Shown: positions 1 through 10,306 of the stretch, in pieces
How positions within the stretch are numbered: position 1 is the stretch's first letter
How the letters are laid out: each line of letters starts with the position of its first letter
Source of the DNA: Nemertoderma westbladi
Taxonomy: Eukaryota > Xenacoelomorpha > Nemertodermatida > Nemertodermatidae
Reading direction: 5' to 3'
NCBI GenBank assembly: GCA_032718475.1
Contig: JAUCBJ010001140.1
Coordinates: 1-62,000 of the forward strand
Length of the DNA: 62,000 nucleotides
Notes under the pieces: generated by a model
Seen by the model: only the letters and a program-made list of their open reading frames with translations
Told to the model about the DNA's origin: nothing
Database searches by the model: none
Made by a program: the position numbers and the translations under genes

Positions 1-795
1 TGCCCCCAATTTATGACTCAATGCCATCATTGTCAACTAAAAGGACACGCCAGCTTTGATTGTCCCTTTAACCATGATTTAGAGAGCGTAGATGAAGTGA
101 TTGTACTACGTTATATAAGAGCTTGGGAAGCGAACGCTGATTTACATTGTGACGCACGCCATCGCTATTATCCCGGACGCGCCTATGAAGGAGTTTATGC
201 GTTCCATCCATATTTGTTTGCCTCCGTCGAGCAGAAATCGCGCCTATCAAGTTATGAACTATTGAAACGCGTTGGAGAATGTATTTCAACCAAATATGTA
301 CGCAAATTCCTCAGAAGCATTAATCCGAGTGACATCCAGTCTTACAACTTAATAAACTTTATCCGTCAAGACCCTGCCTATGGAGACTTATTTGTCAACT
401 CACACCCTGAGTTACAAGAAGTATATCGACGGCCTTACGAGTATCGAGCCCGCGAACGCGAGTTAGAAAGAACCATTAAACCAAGGAAGTTTCTAACGGC
501 CTATGGTCCACCCACGGCCCTCGTTCAGACCACTCGTAAAGGACCCGTAAGAGCGGCTGTCTTGAAACGAGCTCTCAAAGCCGTTAGACCCCTCTCCCCG
601 GACGTTGATGTCCATCAACCCGGTACTTCGACCGGCGGATATACCGATCGCAATCCCCTACCTTCTGATGCAATCATATTGCACCCTTCACCCCGGAGTT
701 ATAGCCCTCCTAGTAAAGTGGCTCGCCCCAAAGAGAAAAGGACTCTTGCTAGCCTCAAAAAACTGCGTAAACGCCGTCCGCGCAAGAAAGACTAA
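1..795 (+). CDS. Gag-like zinc-knuckle protein, 5' end outside window
   Basis: The frame is already open at base 1 (Cys-Pro-Gln-Phe precede the first Met at 13), so the protein probably starts upstream of the window. Seen directly: a CCHC zinc knuckle at residues 4-17 of the Met-initiated form (CHHCQLKGHASFDC, spacing C-x2-C-x4-H-x4-C), a middle region without obvious motif, and a strongly basic, Pro/Ser-rich tail ending in KKLRKRRPRKKD. CCHC knuckles plus a basic tail are usual for nucleic-acid-binding Gag-like proteins of retroelements, so that is the best guess. The GC content is clearly higher than in the AT-rich DNA that follows, which suggests a recent arrival. No protease, RT or integrase follows on this strand. 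It could also be ORF1 of another element type; the family is not recognised. Confidence 0.5.
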   Translation, partial: CPQFMTQCHHCQLKGHASFDCPFNHDLESVDEVIVLRYIRAWEANADLHCDARHRYYPGRAYEGVYAFHPYLFASVEQKSRLSSYELLKRVGECISTKYVRKFLRSINPSDIQSYNLINFIRQDPAYGDLFVNSHPELQEVYRRPYEYRARERELERTIKPRKFLTAYGPPTALVQTTRKGPVRAAVLKRALKAVRPLSPDVDVHQPGTSTGGYTDRNPLPSDAIILHPSPRSYSPPSKVARPKEKRTLASLKKLRKRRPRKKD

Positions 796-2002
796 CTGTT
801 TAGAGTATTTTTGTATTTTAGAAACTGTGATTTTGTATATTTTATAGACTTAAATCCCATTTTCTGGGAGCGGTGTAAAAGCTTCTGTGGGATGTAACTG
901 GCCCTTCGCCCCGCAACCCAGTTTTTCCCCCATACGCTAAAATACTCTGAAACCTACTGTAAAGGTTTTTCTGGGATATGACTGATTTGTTTTCTTTGCT
1001 AACCAGTTCCCCCCTCCAAAGCGTTGGAATCCTTTAGGAGGGATCTGAGCTGTTCGATTGGCCAGCCGGCTTGGGAAGGTTGCCCCAGTTACCCATAGCC
1101 CTGCGTTGAGTTAGTTCTGATTTCGACCAATCCCGAGCTACTGAACTGAAATTATCCTGTCTCACTGCTGATTACATGTGTTGAACGGGATTCTTGGAAA
1201 ATAAGAGAGAGAGTTGTTACTTTTGTTGTTATTGCTGTCTAAGCCAGAAACACCGGCATTTTTGGATAGATACTGCTGTACCGTGAACTGCAGAACTGCT
1301 TGAATTATCGAAAGTATAAACTGTTACCTCACTAACTAACTACACTCTAATTGATCAATCTTAATTAACATACTCACTTAATTTAATTGCATTAATCATA
1401 TTGTTTGTACTGTTATTTTACCGTCAGTTATTAATTGTAAATATTTGTTGATGGAAATATTGCTATTTGGATAATACGGATAAATCACCCAATTCCCAAT
1501 TTTCTTGATAACACTACAGGTTAGAGAGACCGGCTATATATAACAATTGCGATTTATATTAATGTGGTGTGTATTGAATCCAATGTTATTTAGCAGACCC
1601 TACGCGAGTCAATTACTGCTCTCTTTATGTGTGATCAAATATACTGACTGTCGGCAGAATAGTGTGTATGATTGTGATTGGTAACAAAGTATTTCCTAAA
1701 GAATACGTTTTATACTTTAATCATCAGCAGTATCGTTGCGTTTAGTATAAGTCTTAGTTCTGTTTAAATAGATAAAGCGCCACGTCCTAAAGGAACTGTT
1801 AATATTTCCCGAAAGCCAATAATATCTGTCAGAGATTAATTATTAACGATCTATCGAATAATACATTAGGTATACACTACAACCTTACACTGTAATAATA
1901 CAATTCAAGCATCCGAATTCAGTCTCCCGGGTGTAGATCCATCGGGTGAATGATCGCGCATGGGCTGACTTCGGCTAATGTTTTGCGTATTAGCATAAAT
2001 TA
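796..2002. other. Gene-free stretch, possible 3' end of the upstream retroelement
   Basis: About 1.2 kb with stops in all frames. The first 350 bases are still fairly GC-rich, with T- and C-rich runs near 925 and 1010, and could be untranslated or LTR sequence of the gag-like element. From about 1300 it becomes AT-rich. I see no convincing LTR boundary, terminal repeat or splice signal. Confidence 0.3.
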
Positions 2003-3651
2003 TTGTCGTATGCTAAAGTGGTTTTAATTAACGAAAAGACATATAAATTTTGGCAGGTTAAACTGCTAAAGGTCTTCGAAAGCGCGAACAAGATGGTTTA
2101 TGTTCTAATATCATTTGGTGAGCCAGTTGAATGCAGCATTATCGACACCACAGATACAATCTGTACATCTGTTCCTGTTCCCCAAACCCAACCAATTTCT
2201 ACTGATATGTGTCCATGTGGTCGTACTCAGATGGAAATGGTTTCAGCAAAGAAATGTTTAGTTTGTCAACAGAATGAAAACCTCCTCGATTGTATAGTCA
2301 AGGATAATAGTGCAGTTGGTATTGGGGATAAACAGGAAGTTGATGGTACATATGTTGATTCTTAAATTCTAACCCATGAGGAGTTGGCATCTCGTCAATC
2401 AAATTATTTCGAATGTAATCTTGGAGAAGATGCTGCTGCTGGAATCATTGAGGAGACTGTGTTATTGGAAGTAGACATATCTCAGCGGCCTCGTCGTTCA
2501 GTTCGGCAGCAGGAGAGGTTTGGAGAATTTGTTACAGATATGGTCGATATGGATCTCGATGAAGCTGATGAATTTCTTCCACATTCCCACGAGTTTGAGG
2601 AGGTAATTGAAGTGGAATCGGAACCAGCAAAGATAAACCTTCGGACCAACAGAAACTCTATATTCGACAATGTCATATCCTTCTTTAAAAAGGAGGATTT
2701 TCTTACCGTTTGTATGGATGTCACATTTATTGATGAGAGAGGCATAGACGACCATGAACTGACGCGAGAAATACTGACATTGTTTTGGGATGAAGTTTAT
2801 GTTAAGGCGACAAAGGGGACAACTGCATTAGTTCCAATTGTGCGGCATGATTGGGGAGATGAAATGTGGCAGACTATAGGTAAAGTTGCGTGGTATGGTT
2901 TCAAGCGCAAAAGATATTGGCCAGTGAGAATTTCGAATATTTTCTTTAAGTTTGTTTACTTTGGTGAAAATGAGGCCAGGGCAGCAATTACTGTTGAATC
3001 TCTGAATGGATTGTTAAGCAGTAGTGAGATTTCTATTATTAAAAAATTGCGCGATGGTGTAATGTTAGACGATGATGAACAGGAATAAGTTATCGATGCC
3101 TTTGAGCAGTTTGATTGTCAAGGTGCCAAGGTCGCAAGGTGCAAACAGCTAATAACATAAATCAGCTATTGATTGAGATCGCAAACTTGGAACTAATCCA
3201 ATGCCCTGCCTACATTGCTAAGCATTTTGCTTTTCCTATTCCTGTGCAGGATGTTCCATTTCATTCAACATATGATATAGATATCTTATACCTGCAACTC
3301 CAACCTACCTTTCAGAATTTGTGGAAGCGATTTCATTTCCCGCCTAACCAGAGTAAGCATCAGATCGAAACTCAGTCATTCTTTAAGAAGACCCTTCGCG
3401 ATTTTGACTATAAGCTGCTAGAAGATCTAATAAGATTTATAACAGGTTCAAACCTATTAACATGCGATACTATATACGTTGAATTCTATGAGGACAGCCA
3501 TTTCATTAGCAGTAACACTCGATCGATTTCGGCCAAGACTTGTATGCCATCAATTAAACTACCAACCGGATACACTTCTTATGTAGAAATGAAAGAAAAA
3601 ATACAAAAACTATTAAAATCCGGGCTTTGTTGGGAATTCTCTGAATACTGA
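2003..3651 (+). pseudogene. HECT-type E3 ubiquitin ligase-like gene, frame-broken, transposon-associated type
   Basis: Three open segments (2003-2365, 2384-3088, 3115-3651) read as one protein broken by a stop at 2363-2365 and a stop plus frame change at 3086-3115. The first contains Cys pairs (CPCG, CLVC). The second contains an acidic stretch, then a region beginning NSIFDNVISFFKKEDF that resembles the HECT N-lobe. The third resembles the C-lobe: LLEDLIRFITGSNLL, then IYVEF, then AKTCMPSIKLPTGYTSY. In HECT ligases the ubiquitin-accepting cysteine sits in this last block, and it is present here (codon 3541-3543). Known family role: transfer of ubiquitin through a thioester. Copies like this, far from a normal long E3 architecture, are common next to animal transposons. 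The breaks suggest it is no longer functional. Confidence 0.6.
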
Positions 3652-3908
3652 ATGTTTAACTTCCTAGGACTAACTCTATTATATAGATACGGATACGTTA
3701 TATACATTCAATTATATTTATAAGAAATAAGTAATGTAGATACTGACACTCCAACTGATCCACAGAGGGATGTTTAACATAGGATATGAGTTGTTCTATA
3801 TCGTTTTGCTTTCTATTTCAATTTTTAGTAAAATTTTAATATACCGGAATTAATCGTTGTTTCTTTTTTTTATTAAAAACACTATTTTGGTAAATGTGCT
3901 GTTAGACA

Positions 3909-3916
3909 CCCCCCCC

Positions 3917-3949
<33 letters not shown>
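3909..3949. repeat. Poly(C) tract
   Basis: Forty C in 41 bases, interrupted by a single A at 3917. The longest homopolymer in the window. Confidence 0.95.
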
Positions 3950-4627
3950 AGGGCTCCACAAAATGCGGAAACCCGGACTCTAGGTTTCCAGAAGATTCTG
4001 AAAAATTCCGAAGATTTTTGACTCACTAAAAACCTGAGATGCAATGGAAATATAATTTATGCACCTAAACAATACTTTAAACCCCCAAACGTAGATCGAA
4101 TTTACAGAGTCAATATCTTATGGCCCAGTGAATTGAAAATGCTTCGGAATATCATTATTATTTCCACCAAAAACGTCGGATTTTCTGTATCTTGTTTACA
4201 TAATTTTCATTTCCGGAGTCAGTTTTCAAATTTGGCGTAATCTAGTTTGTCTGTCTGTTTGTCCGTCTGTTGGTCTGTCTCTCAAAAACATAACGAAGCA
4301 CACTACGTAACTAAAATTTTCACTCTGGGGGTTTTTAAGGTCGGTGATTTCATTTCTGGTGTTATCTTTAATTCAAAAGCGACGCGTATTTGACGCGTAA
4401 AAGCCGGTTAAAGACATAATGTTTTACATCCAATCACATTACAGTTAGAAAAATTTTTGGTGTCTGGCGTTTATCAACAAAGGTGCATATTCTGGTCTTC
4501 TGTACAAACCTGTTGCCAAGAGTAACAACCAATAGCAGAGGCTTTCAGTTCGGCACTTCAATAACTTCTGCATTTTCATCATTTAAAAGACAGCGGCAGA
4601 AACAATGATGAATTATTCATACAAAGT

Positions 4628-4649
4628 GGGGGGGGGGGGGGGGGGGGGG
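4628..4649. repeat. Poly(G) tract
   Basis: An uninterrupted run of 22 G on the plus strand. Confidence 0.95.
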
Positions 4650-4787
4650 TGTATGTTTGAAGTTTGTTTAAACGTGTTACATGATAATAAGGCCGGATTA
4701 CTAATAATTCCAACAATAACAATTCATGAACAATAAGAGAAACCGTATGAGTATAAGTTTTGTTTGTTAATTATTGTTGTGAAGAAT

Positions 4788-5578
4788 TTATCTAACTTGT
4801 TTGTATGTTTCCATGCCGAACCAACTATGATCGCATAGGGGGTTAATAGTATTCAACGCTGTGAGTGATTGCTCTGGGGGATCAAATTCTATGCGAGGGA
4901 CAATGATGCCATCATGGGCATCATCAGTAACTTGACCTACACCATAGACATCATCCAACTGAATCAGGTTAGTATTTAGAAGTGGAGTATTCTCTCCAAC
5001 TATACTTTGCATCCACATCTGTCTTGGCGATAGATTGCGCATTGTTCGTAGTCTGTGATTGTTGAGCTGATTACGGAGCTCGGAAATAGAACGTTTAATT
5101 CGAGGTAGGTAGACGAAGTGTAGAGCAAATAAATCTAATTCTACATGGCAATCTAGGCAACCTTCATCTTCCAGTCGCTTAAACAATGGTTTATAATCTC
5201 TAACTACAACACGATTTATTTCACCCCAGAGTCTTTCTATACGTTGGTTATGAACGCTTCTCCCCGGTATTAAACTATTATTACTAAGGCCACGATTAAG
5301 CATCATGAATCTTGCGATGTCAAAGTTTTCAACTCCACGATCGCCACAAACTCTTAGCGGTAATCCATTTTCAGTAACTGCCGCTTGAAAAAATTTAAGC
5401 GCAATGTGAGCCTCATTGCTATCGCAGACTTCAAGGGAGGTCACTAACCTACTGTATCCATTGATAGTGCCATGTATTACGAATCGCCAGCTTATGATTT
5501 TATGGTCTGTGTCAACATGCCACAGTAGATTGGCTTTCTTCACGTCATAAACCCGCCGTTTAATAGTTGTATGGGATC
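4788..5578 (-). pseudogene. Transposon integrase, DDE core (DD34E)
   Basis: A retroviral-integrase-fold core read leftwards. Coding sense continues upstream of the first Met (5543) to the LINE junction at 5578, including IKRRVYDV. The catalytic triad is visible: D in LLWHVDTDH, D in CGDRGVENFD, and E in VHNQRIERLW, with 34 residues between the second D and the E. The block INGYSRLV plus GRSVHNQRIERLWGEINR and the tail motif NNHRLRTMRNLSPRQMW are hallmarks of the animal 'integrase core domain' family found as single ORFs in fish, cnidarian and mollusc genomes. Known function of the fold: DNA strand transfer. The N-terminal helix-turn-helix half lies beyond the LINE insertion (7185-7290 and its duplicate), out of frame with the core, so the gene is dead as it stands. 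It converges with the HECT-like gene; whether both belong to one element is unproven. Confidence 0.72.
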
Positions 5579-6658
5579 TAATATTATTATTATTATTTAA
5601 TTTATTTCAGGCCCGATGGCCCATAAAAACGTACTGTACATACCATGGAAAACACAAGTATAAAGCACAAAGAAATGTATATAGCTATGTACAAAAGATG
5701 GCCTAAATGTAATTGTACTTTATTATAAATTGAACACACCATAATATTTAACCAATATTATTACGCCCACCTAGCGGTGATACGCATCTCACGTATCCGG
5801 GATTTACCAAAATTACTAGTCACTCTAAGAACCGCATTTTCTGAGTTCTCTATCCTATTAAATAAACTAACGATAGATGTATGCCGGATATGAACAAACA
5901 TCTTAACGTTATACCTGCCAAGAGCATTTCTAATGCTCGTTGGCTCGCCACTGGTAACTCTCGGAATGTGAAATAATACTCTAAAACAGCTACCCTAAGT
6001 TTTTCATGTATGGCCTCTGAATAGTTACGCTTAGCCCATAATGCATTACAATATATTGCTGTACAGAATGCTTTAAATAGAGTTACTTTAACTGAGTTAC
6101 TACATGCACCAAATTTACTGGCTAATAAATTACCCCTAGCATATAAACACCGTGTCTGTCTCTTTATATCAAAGTCATCATCGGTAGTGCAATGAATTAC
6201 ATGACCCAGGTAATTAAACTTATCGACTCTATCTATCTTGGTACCATCAAGAAAAACTTCGGAAAATATACAATGGCTTGAGCACCTCGGAATAAAATAT
6301 AAACACTTTTTCTTGTTAAACATTACAGAATTATCAGCGGCAAAAAGTTCTGCTAATCTTATTAAACGTTGCAACCCAAAAATAGAATTTGATAATAGAC
6401 ACAAATCATCGGCATACCCTAAGTTATTAACCCTTGTACTCTCTACTAGACAACCCACCCCCGAGTCCGTTAGTGCCCTACTTAACCCGTCCATGTATAC
6501 GTTAAAGAGAATTGGAGATAGAACTCCACCTTGCTTTGTACCGTTAGTGACTGTGAATCCGGTAGTTGTAACCCCGTCCCATTTTACGTACATGACCTGT
6601 TCCCGGTACCAAAACCAATAATAATCCTAATATGTCTTACTTCCTAATATGTCTTCCC
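5579..6658 (-). mobile_element. 5'-truncated non-LTR retrotransposon (LINE) with (AAT)n tail
   Basis: The 3' end on the minus strand is an (AAT)n-type tail at 5579-5600. The insertion is bounded by the 8-bp direct repeat ATGGGATC at 5571-5578 and 6659-6666, a plausible target site duplication. Inside, 5850-6593 encodes the second half of a reverse transcriptase: the NGTKQGGVLSPILFNVYMDGL block, the catalytic LGYADDLCLL, then KFNYLGHVI. Everything 5' of the QGG block is missing, as usual for 5'-truncated LINEs. Structure and tail match the LINE at 41361-43330, so they are probably the same CR1/L2/jockey-type group (family assignment is inference). It sits inside the integrase gene. Confidence 0.75.
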
Positions 6659-6764
6659 ATGGGATCAACAATGTTCAAACGTTGGCGAACTCTCCATCTT
6701 TGAATATTTATGCCTCTAGAATGCAAGGCACCATTTAAGTATACTTCACCTATGTTTGGAGTTA
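6659..6764 (-). pseudogene. Integrase N-terminal helix-turn-helix fragment, copy 1
   Basis: Left copy within the 526-bp duplication. Minus-strand reading contains GEVYLNGALHSRG followed by IQRWRVRQRLNIVDP, which resembles the helix-turn-helix segment (…RGI.VQR.RVRE.L..VDP) just upstream of the DDE core in this integrase family. It meets the LINE target duplication directly. Confidence 0.55.
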
Positions 6765-7184
6765 TATGAGTTATGTGTATTGCGTACTGTGTATTGTGTA
6801 TTATGTAAAAACAATAACAAAAATATAAACACTTTTTCTTGTTAAACATTACAGAATTATCAGCGGCAAAAAGTTCTGCTAATCTTATTAAACGTTGCAA
6901 CCCAAAAATAGAATTTGATAATAGACACAAATCATCGGCATACCCTAAGTTATTAACCCTTGTACTCTCTACTAGACAACCCACCCCCGAGTCCGTTAGT
7001 GCCCTACTTAACCCGTCCATGTATACGTTAAAGAGAATTGGAGATAGAACTCCACCTTGCTTTGTACCGTTAGTGACTGTGAATCCGGTAGTTGTAACCC
7101 CGTCCCATTTTACGTACATGACCTGTTCCCGGTACCAAAACCAATAATAATCCTAATATGTCTTACTTCCTAATATGTCTTCCC

Positions 7185-7290
7185 ATGGGATCAACAATGT
7201 TCAAACGTTGGCGAACTCTCCATCTTTGAATATTTATGCCTCTAGAATGCAAGGCACCATTTAAGTATACTTCACCTATGTTTGGAGTTA
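7185..7290 (-). pseudogene. Integrase N-terminal helix-turn-helix fragment, copy 2
   Basis: Right copy of the same segment, with identical sequence as far as compared. It preserves the piece of integrase that lay 5' of the LINE insertion point. Joining it to the core at 5578 leaves a frame difference of one base and a shorter linker than expected for the family, so the gene was also damaged independently of the LINE. Confidence 0.55.
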
Positions 7291-7536
7291 TATGAGTTAT
7301 GTGTATTGCGTACTGTGTATTGTGTATTATGTAAAAACAATAACAAATGTACCAGTATAAAGGTATTGTCCAACATAACATATAGGATTACCCCTAAAGC
7401 TTTGCAGCTTATTTCCAAGGGGTCCTTTATGTTACTTGATTACAAATACAATATTAAACTACGCTAACCTAAAACAAATATAAAATGTAATTACACTATG
7501 TACATACATGTACAACTTTACCAAGAGCATGTGTCC

Positions 7537-7925
7537 GGTAAATGGATCTACTGTATCGGAAACAGACAGCAATCCGGTAAACGGATCTACTGTATCAGAA
7601 ACAGACAGCAGTCCGGTAAAGGGATCTACTGTATCGGAAACAGACAGCAATCCGGTAAACATATCTACTGTATCAGAAACAGACAGCAGTCTGGTAAACA
7701 GATCTACTGTATCAGAAACAGACAGCATTCCGGTAAACGGATCTACTGTATCGGAAACAGGCAGCAATCGGTAAACGGATCTACTGTATCAGAAACAGAC
7801 AGCAGTCTGTTAAACGAATCTACAGTATCAGAAACAGACAGCAGTCTGTTAAACGAATCTACAGTATCAGAAACAGACAGCAGTCCAGTAAACGGATTCA
7901 CTGTATCAGAAACAGACAGCCCGAC
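7537..7925. repeat. 39-bp minisatellite, 10 copies
   Basis: Units start at 7537, 7576, 7615, 7654, 7693, 7732, 7770, 7809, 7848 and 7887. The period is 39 bp, with one 38-bp unit. Because 39 is a multiple of three, the array stays open in several frames (for example NGSTVSETDS), which makes spurious ORFs on both strands. It directly abuts the 3' end of the LINE at 7930-9960 and might be part of that element's tail. Confidence 0.92.
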
Positions 7926-7929
7926 TCAA

Positions 7930-9960
7930 TGATAAAGATGTAACTATGTACAGAACAATTTATTATAAAACATAATTACAGTATAAATAGTAAACAATTT
8001 ATAAACTAATAACTTACTGTAGGACTATTGTACCTATTTTAACATTGCTTGCACATGGAGGTGAGATTAACTGCAGATTTAAAAGAATGTTGATTATCTA
8101 GGTTTTTTATTTCATTAGGCGGAGCGTTCCAATTTTTAATACTGGTAAAAAAGAAAGTATCAGATTCAAAGGATTTACAGTTTGAAGGGTAAAAGGTTGA
8201 AGCGCTAGCTCTGGGACTGTACGAGTGTGTATTGCGTACTCTGATGAATTTTTGTTTTAGGTACTTGGGACACTTACCATTATAAACTTTATGCATATGG
8301 TTAAGGCATAGCTGCTTAACTCTACTATCTAAGTCCAGATTCAGAAAAGTCATCTAGAGTTTGGTGGTGCGTAGGTTTGTAGTCTTTAATAAATCATACT
8401 ACTTTATTCTGAGCTACTTGTAATTTACATTTAAGCTGTCTGGTTAAGCCTTCATACCAAGAAGATCATGCATAATCCATGTTACACTGTATTAAAGAAG
8501 AGCAAAGTAACTTGTGGGAGTCGGTGTTTAAACTATTTTTATTTCTGTATAGAAACCTAAGCCTACTGTTAACTTTCGAGAAAATATTTTTCACTGTGCT
8601 TTCTCCTAATAAGCAGTTATCCAATGTGGCGCCTAAATATTTAACTTTCTTTTTATTTTCTATTTTATGTCCATTACTAGTGACTTCAAACTTAGTTACC
8701 TACTTTAACTTTCTTTTGGAACCATACAAAATACTTTCAGTCTTACCATAGTCAATGGATAGCTTATCATCAACCAACCACTCATTACAGGATTCTAGAA
8801 CTGACTTAACTTTTGGGAAATATGGATAAGATCTTTATGAGAGAAAATAAGAGCATGTAGTCGGCATATAAAATGAGTTTGCCACAGTTTGACCTCTGCC
8901 TGACAGGTAGAACTTGAACCAGTCTATAGAACCTACAGGTTTAACAGCTTCAGGTCTAACATACTTCATGTAACATACTTTCATGATCTACTGTATCGAA
9001 TGCCTTTTGTAGGTCCAACATTACCATAGCAGTGTATAAACCCTTTGCGTTATTACATCTAATTGTATCAGTTAAGTTAATGAGGCAGGTGTCTGCAGAA
9101 TATGATTTACGAAAACCGGACTGAAGTTCATAGATCAGATTTAGCCTACTAAGATGTGCTTCCAGCTGTAGAAATACAGAACGTTCTAGAATTTTAAATA
9201 CAATACTTAAGATAGTTACAGGTCTGCAATTGCAGGGTTCTCCTTTACTATTCCTTTTATACAGCGGAACAACCTTAGCTAATTTCAGTTCGCCTGGTAC
9301 TACGTTATCTACGATAGAGTAATTAATAATAAAAGTAATAGGCACTTTAAGTACTTCAGCACCATCCTTAAGAAAATGGGGAGGTATTAGATCTAGACCG
9401 GTACTTTTTGAGGCTGAGAGGATAAGTAGATTTTGAAAAACGAAATCCTCAGAAACAGGTTTTATAAATAACTTTTCTGAATTTTGTAACTCTTCTAAAT
9501 AAAAACTATTTAGAGTTTTGGACCCTATACTATATTTATTACTTGTATCTAAATTAGAGGCAACATTAGTGAAATAATCATTAAATAAATTACTAACTAG
9601 AGTCTAGAGTATGATCATGAACCAGCTCAGAACAATATTCGATTTAGATTTATAAAGTTTTTATAACCTAAAACCCCAGATTGAGAAATAATATATGTAT
9701 TATTACTAAGGATATGATCTAGTAGAGTAGAAGTTTTACTGGTTAAACTATGATTAAAAGCTAAGTCGCATCGAATGTAAGTACAGACACCACCTCGTTC
9801 TCTGTCCCTATCCTTATGTAAAACTACGTAATTATCAATATAAGTTTCTCCATCAGAAACTCTATCATCGAGCCAAGTTTCAGAGATTGTTAAAACTGCT
9901 GGGTTGGATTTATTGATTAAAATTAGAATTTTGGAAAGTTTTGGAAGCAGAGCATGTGTT
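7930..9960 (-). mobile_element. Decayed non-LTR retrotransposon with endonuclease and RT remnants
   Basis: Read right to left, the pieces are in the order expected of a CR1/jockey-type ORF2. At about 9955-9660 is an AP-endonuclease remnant (TISETWLDDRV, then RDRERGGVCTYIR, then LLDHILSNN). At about 9500-8956 is the front of the RT (KSTGLDLIPPHFLKDG, then CRPVTILS, then LQSGFRKSYSADTCL, then MVMLDLQKAFDTVDH). At 8940-8850 is IDWFKFYLSGRG. At 8820-8590 is the post-YADD region with KVKYLGATLDNCLLG. At 8353-8039 is the C-terminal domain (LNHMHKVYNGKCPKYLKQKF). The YADD segment itself and part of the endonuclease are deleted and the frame changes several times, so it is inactive. No target duplication found. 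Confidence 0.75.
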
Positions 9961-10083
9961 TAAATGCAAAAAATGCAGAACTTTTTTCTTAAAAAGATTT
10001 AAAAGTCAAACACATCTCCATCGATTTGGCGCGGCAGCTCGAAACGCAACAGGGTATTCCGCAAACCAGTCCAATATTGGGTA
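9937..10083 (+). other. Short open segment with a CxxC finger-like motif
   Basis: The plus strand reads EHVFKCKKCRTFFLKRF followed by SQTHLHRFG. The cysteines and first histidine have C2H2 zinc-finger spacing (C-x2-C-x12-H) but the final histidine is not at the usual distance, so it is degenerate. It overlaps the 5' end of the LINE and precedes the TBP-like relic. Whether it was the N-terminus of that protein is unknown. Confidence 0.25.
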
Positions 10084-10306
10084 GATTGCAGGGTTACCCT
10101 GCAGTTCGGATTGTTCTGCCACAACGAAATGGCCCAGATAACTGTGGAGATTAGAAGCGGTGACATTGTTCTGTAGTCTGACTCCTGTAGTCTGAGTCTG
10201 TACTGGTACTGGCCTTAGTACTGGTATCTTTCATGGTCTTATTGCCGGCAGGCCTACAGCAAAAATCGAAAATGAATTTCAAAAAATATTATAGACAAGC
10301 AATTAA

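Larger units (their letters stand above)
3652..4787. other. Gene-free stretch between HECT-like and integrase genes
   Basis: The two genes converge on this 1.1-kb spacer. It contains a 41-bp C tract (3909-3949), a 22-bp G tract (4628-4649) and pyrimidine-rich text such as the TCTGT repeats at 4247-4282. I see no gene in it. Confidence 0.5.
6295..7346. repeat. 526-bp tandem duplication of LINE 5' part plus flanking integrase sequence
   Basis: Two head-to-tail copies, 6295-6820 and 6821-7346. Every stretch I compared was identical at an offset of 526. The unit starts within the LINE RT, crosses the LINE 5' junction and its target duplication, and ends in the integrase helix-turn-helix exon. 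The duplication therefore happened after the LINE inserted, and recently. It yields a second truncated RT reading frame at 6809-7119. Confidence 0.9.

Noticed and set aside
7459-7932. Ser/Thr- and Asp-rich repeat proteins on both strands
   Set aside because: Explained by the 39-bp minisatellite; both strands and several frames are open at once.
7930-7945. Target duplication for the decayed LINE at 7930-9960
   Set aside because: No direct repeat shared between the two ends was found; the 5' end is probably lost.
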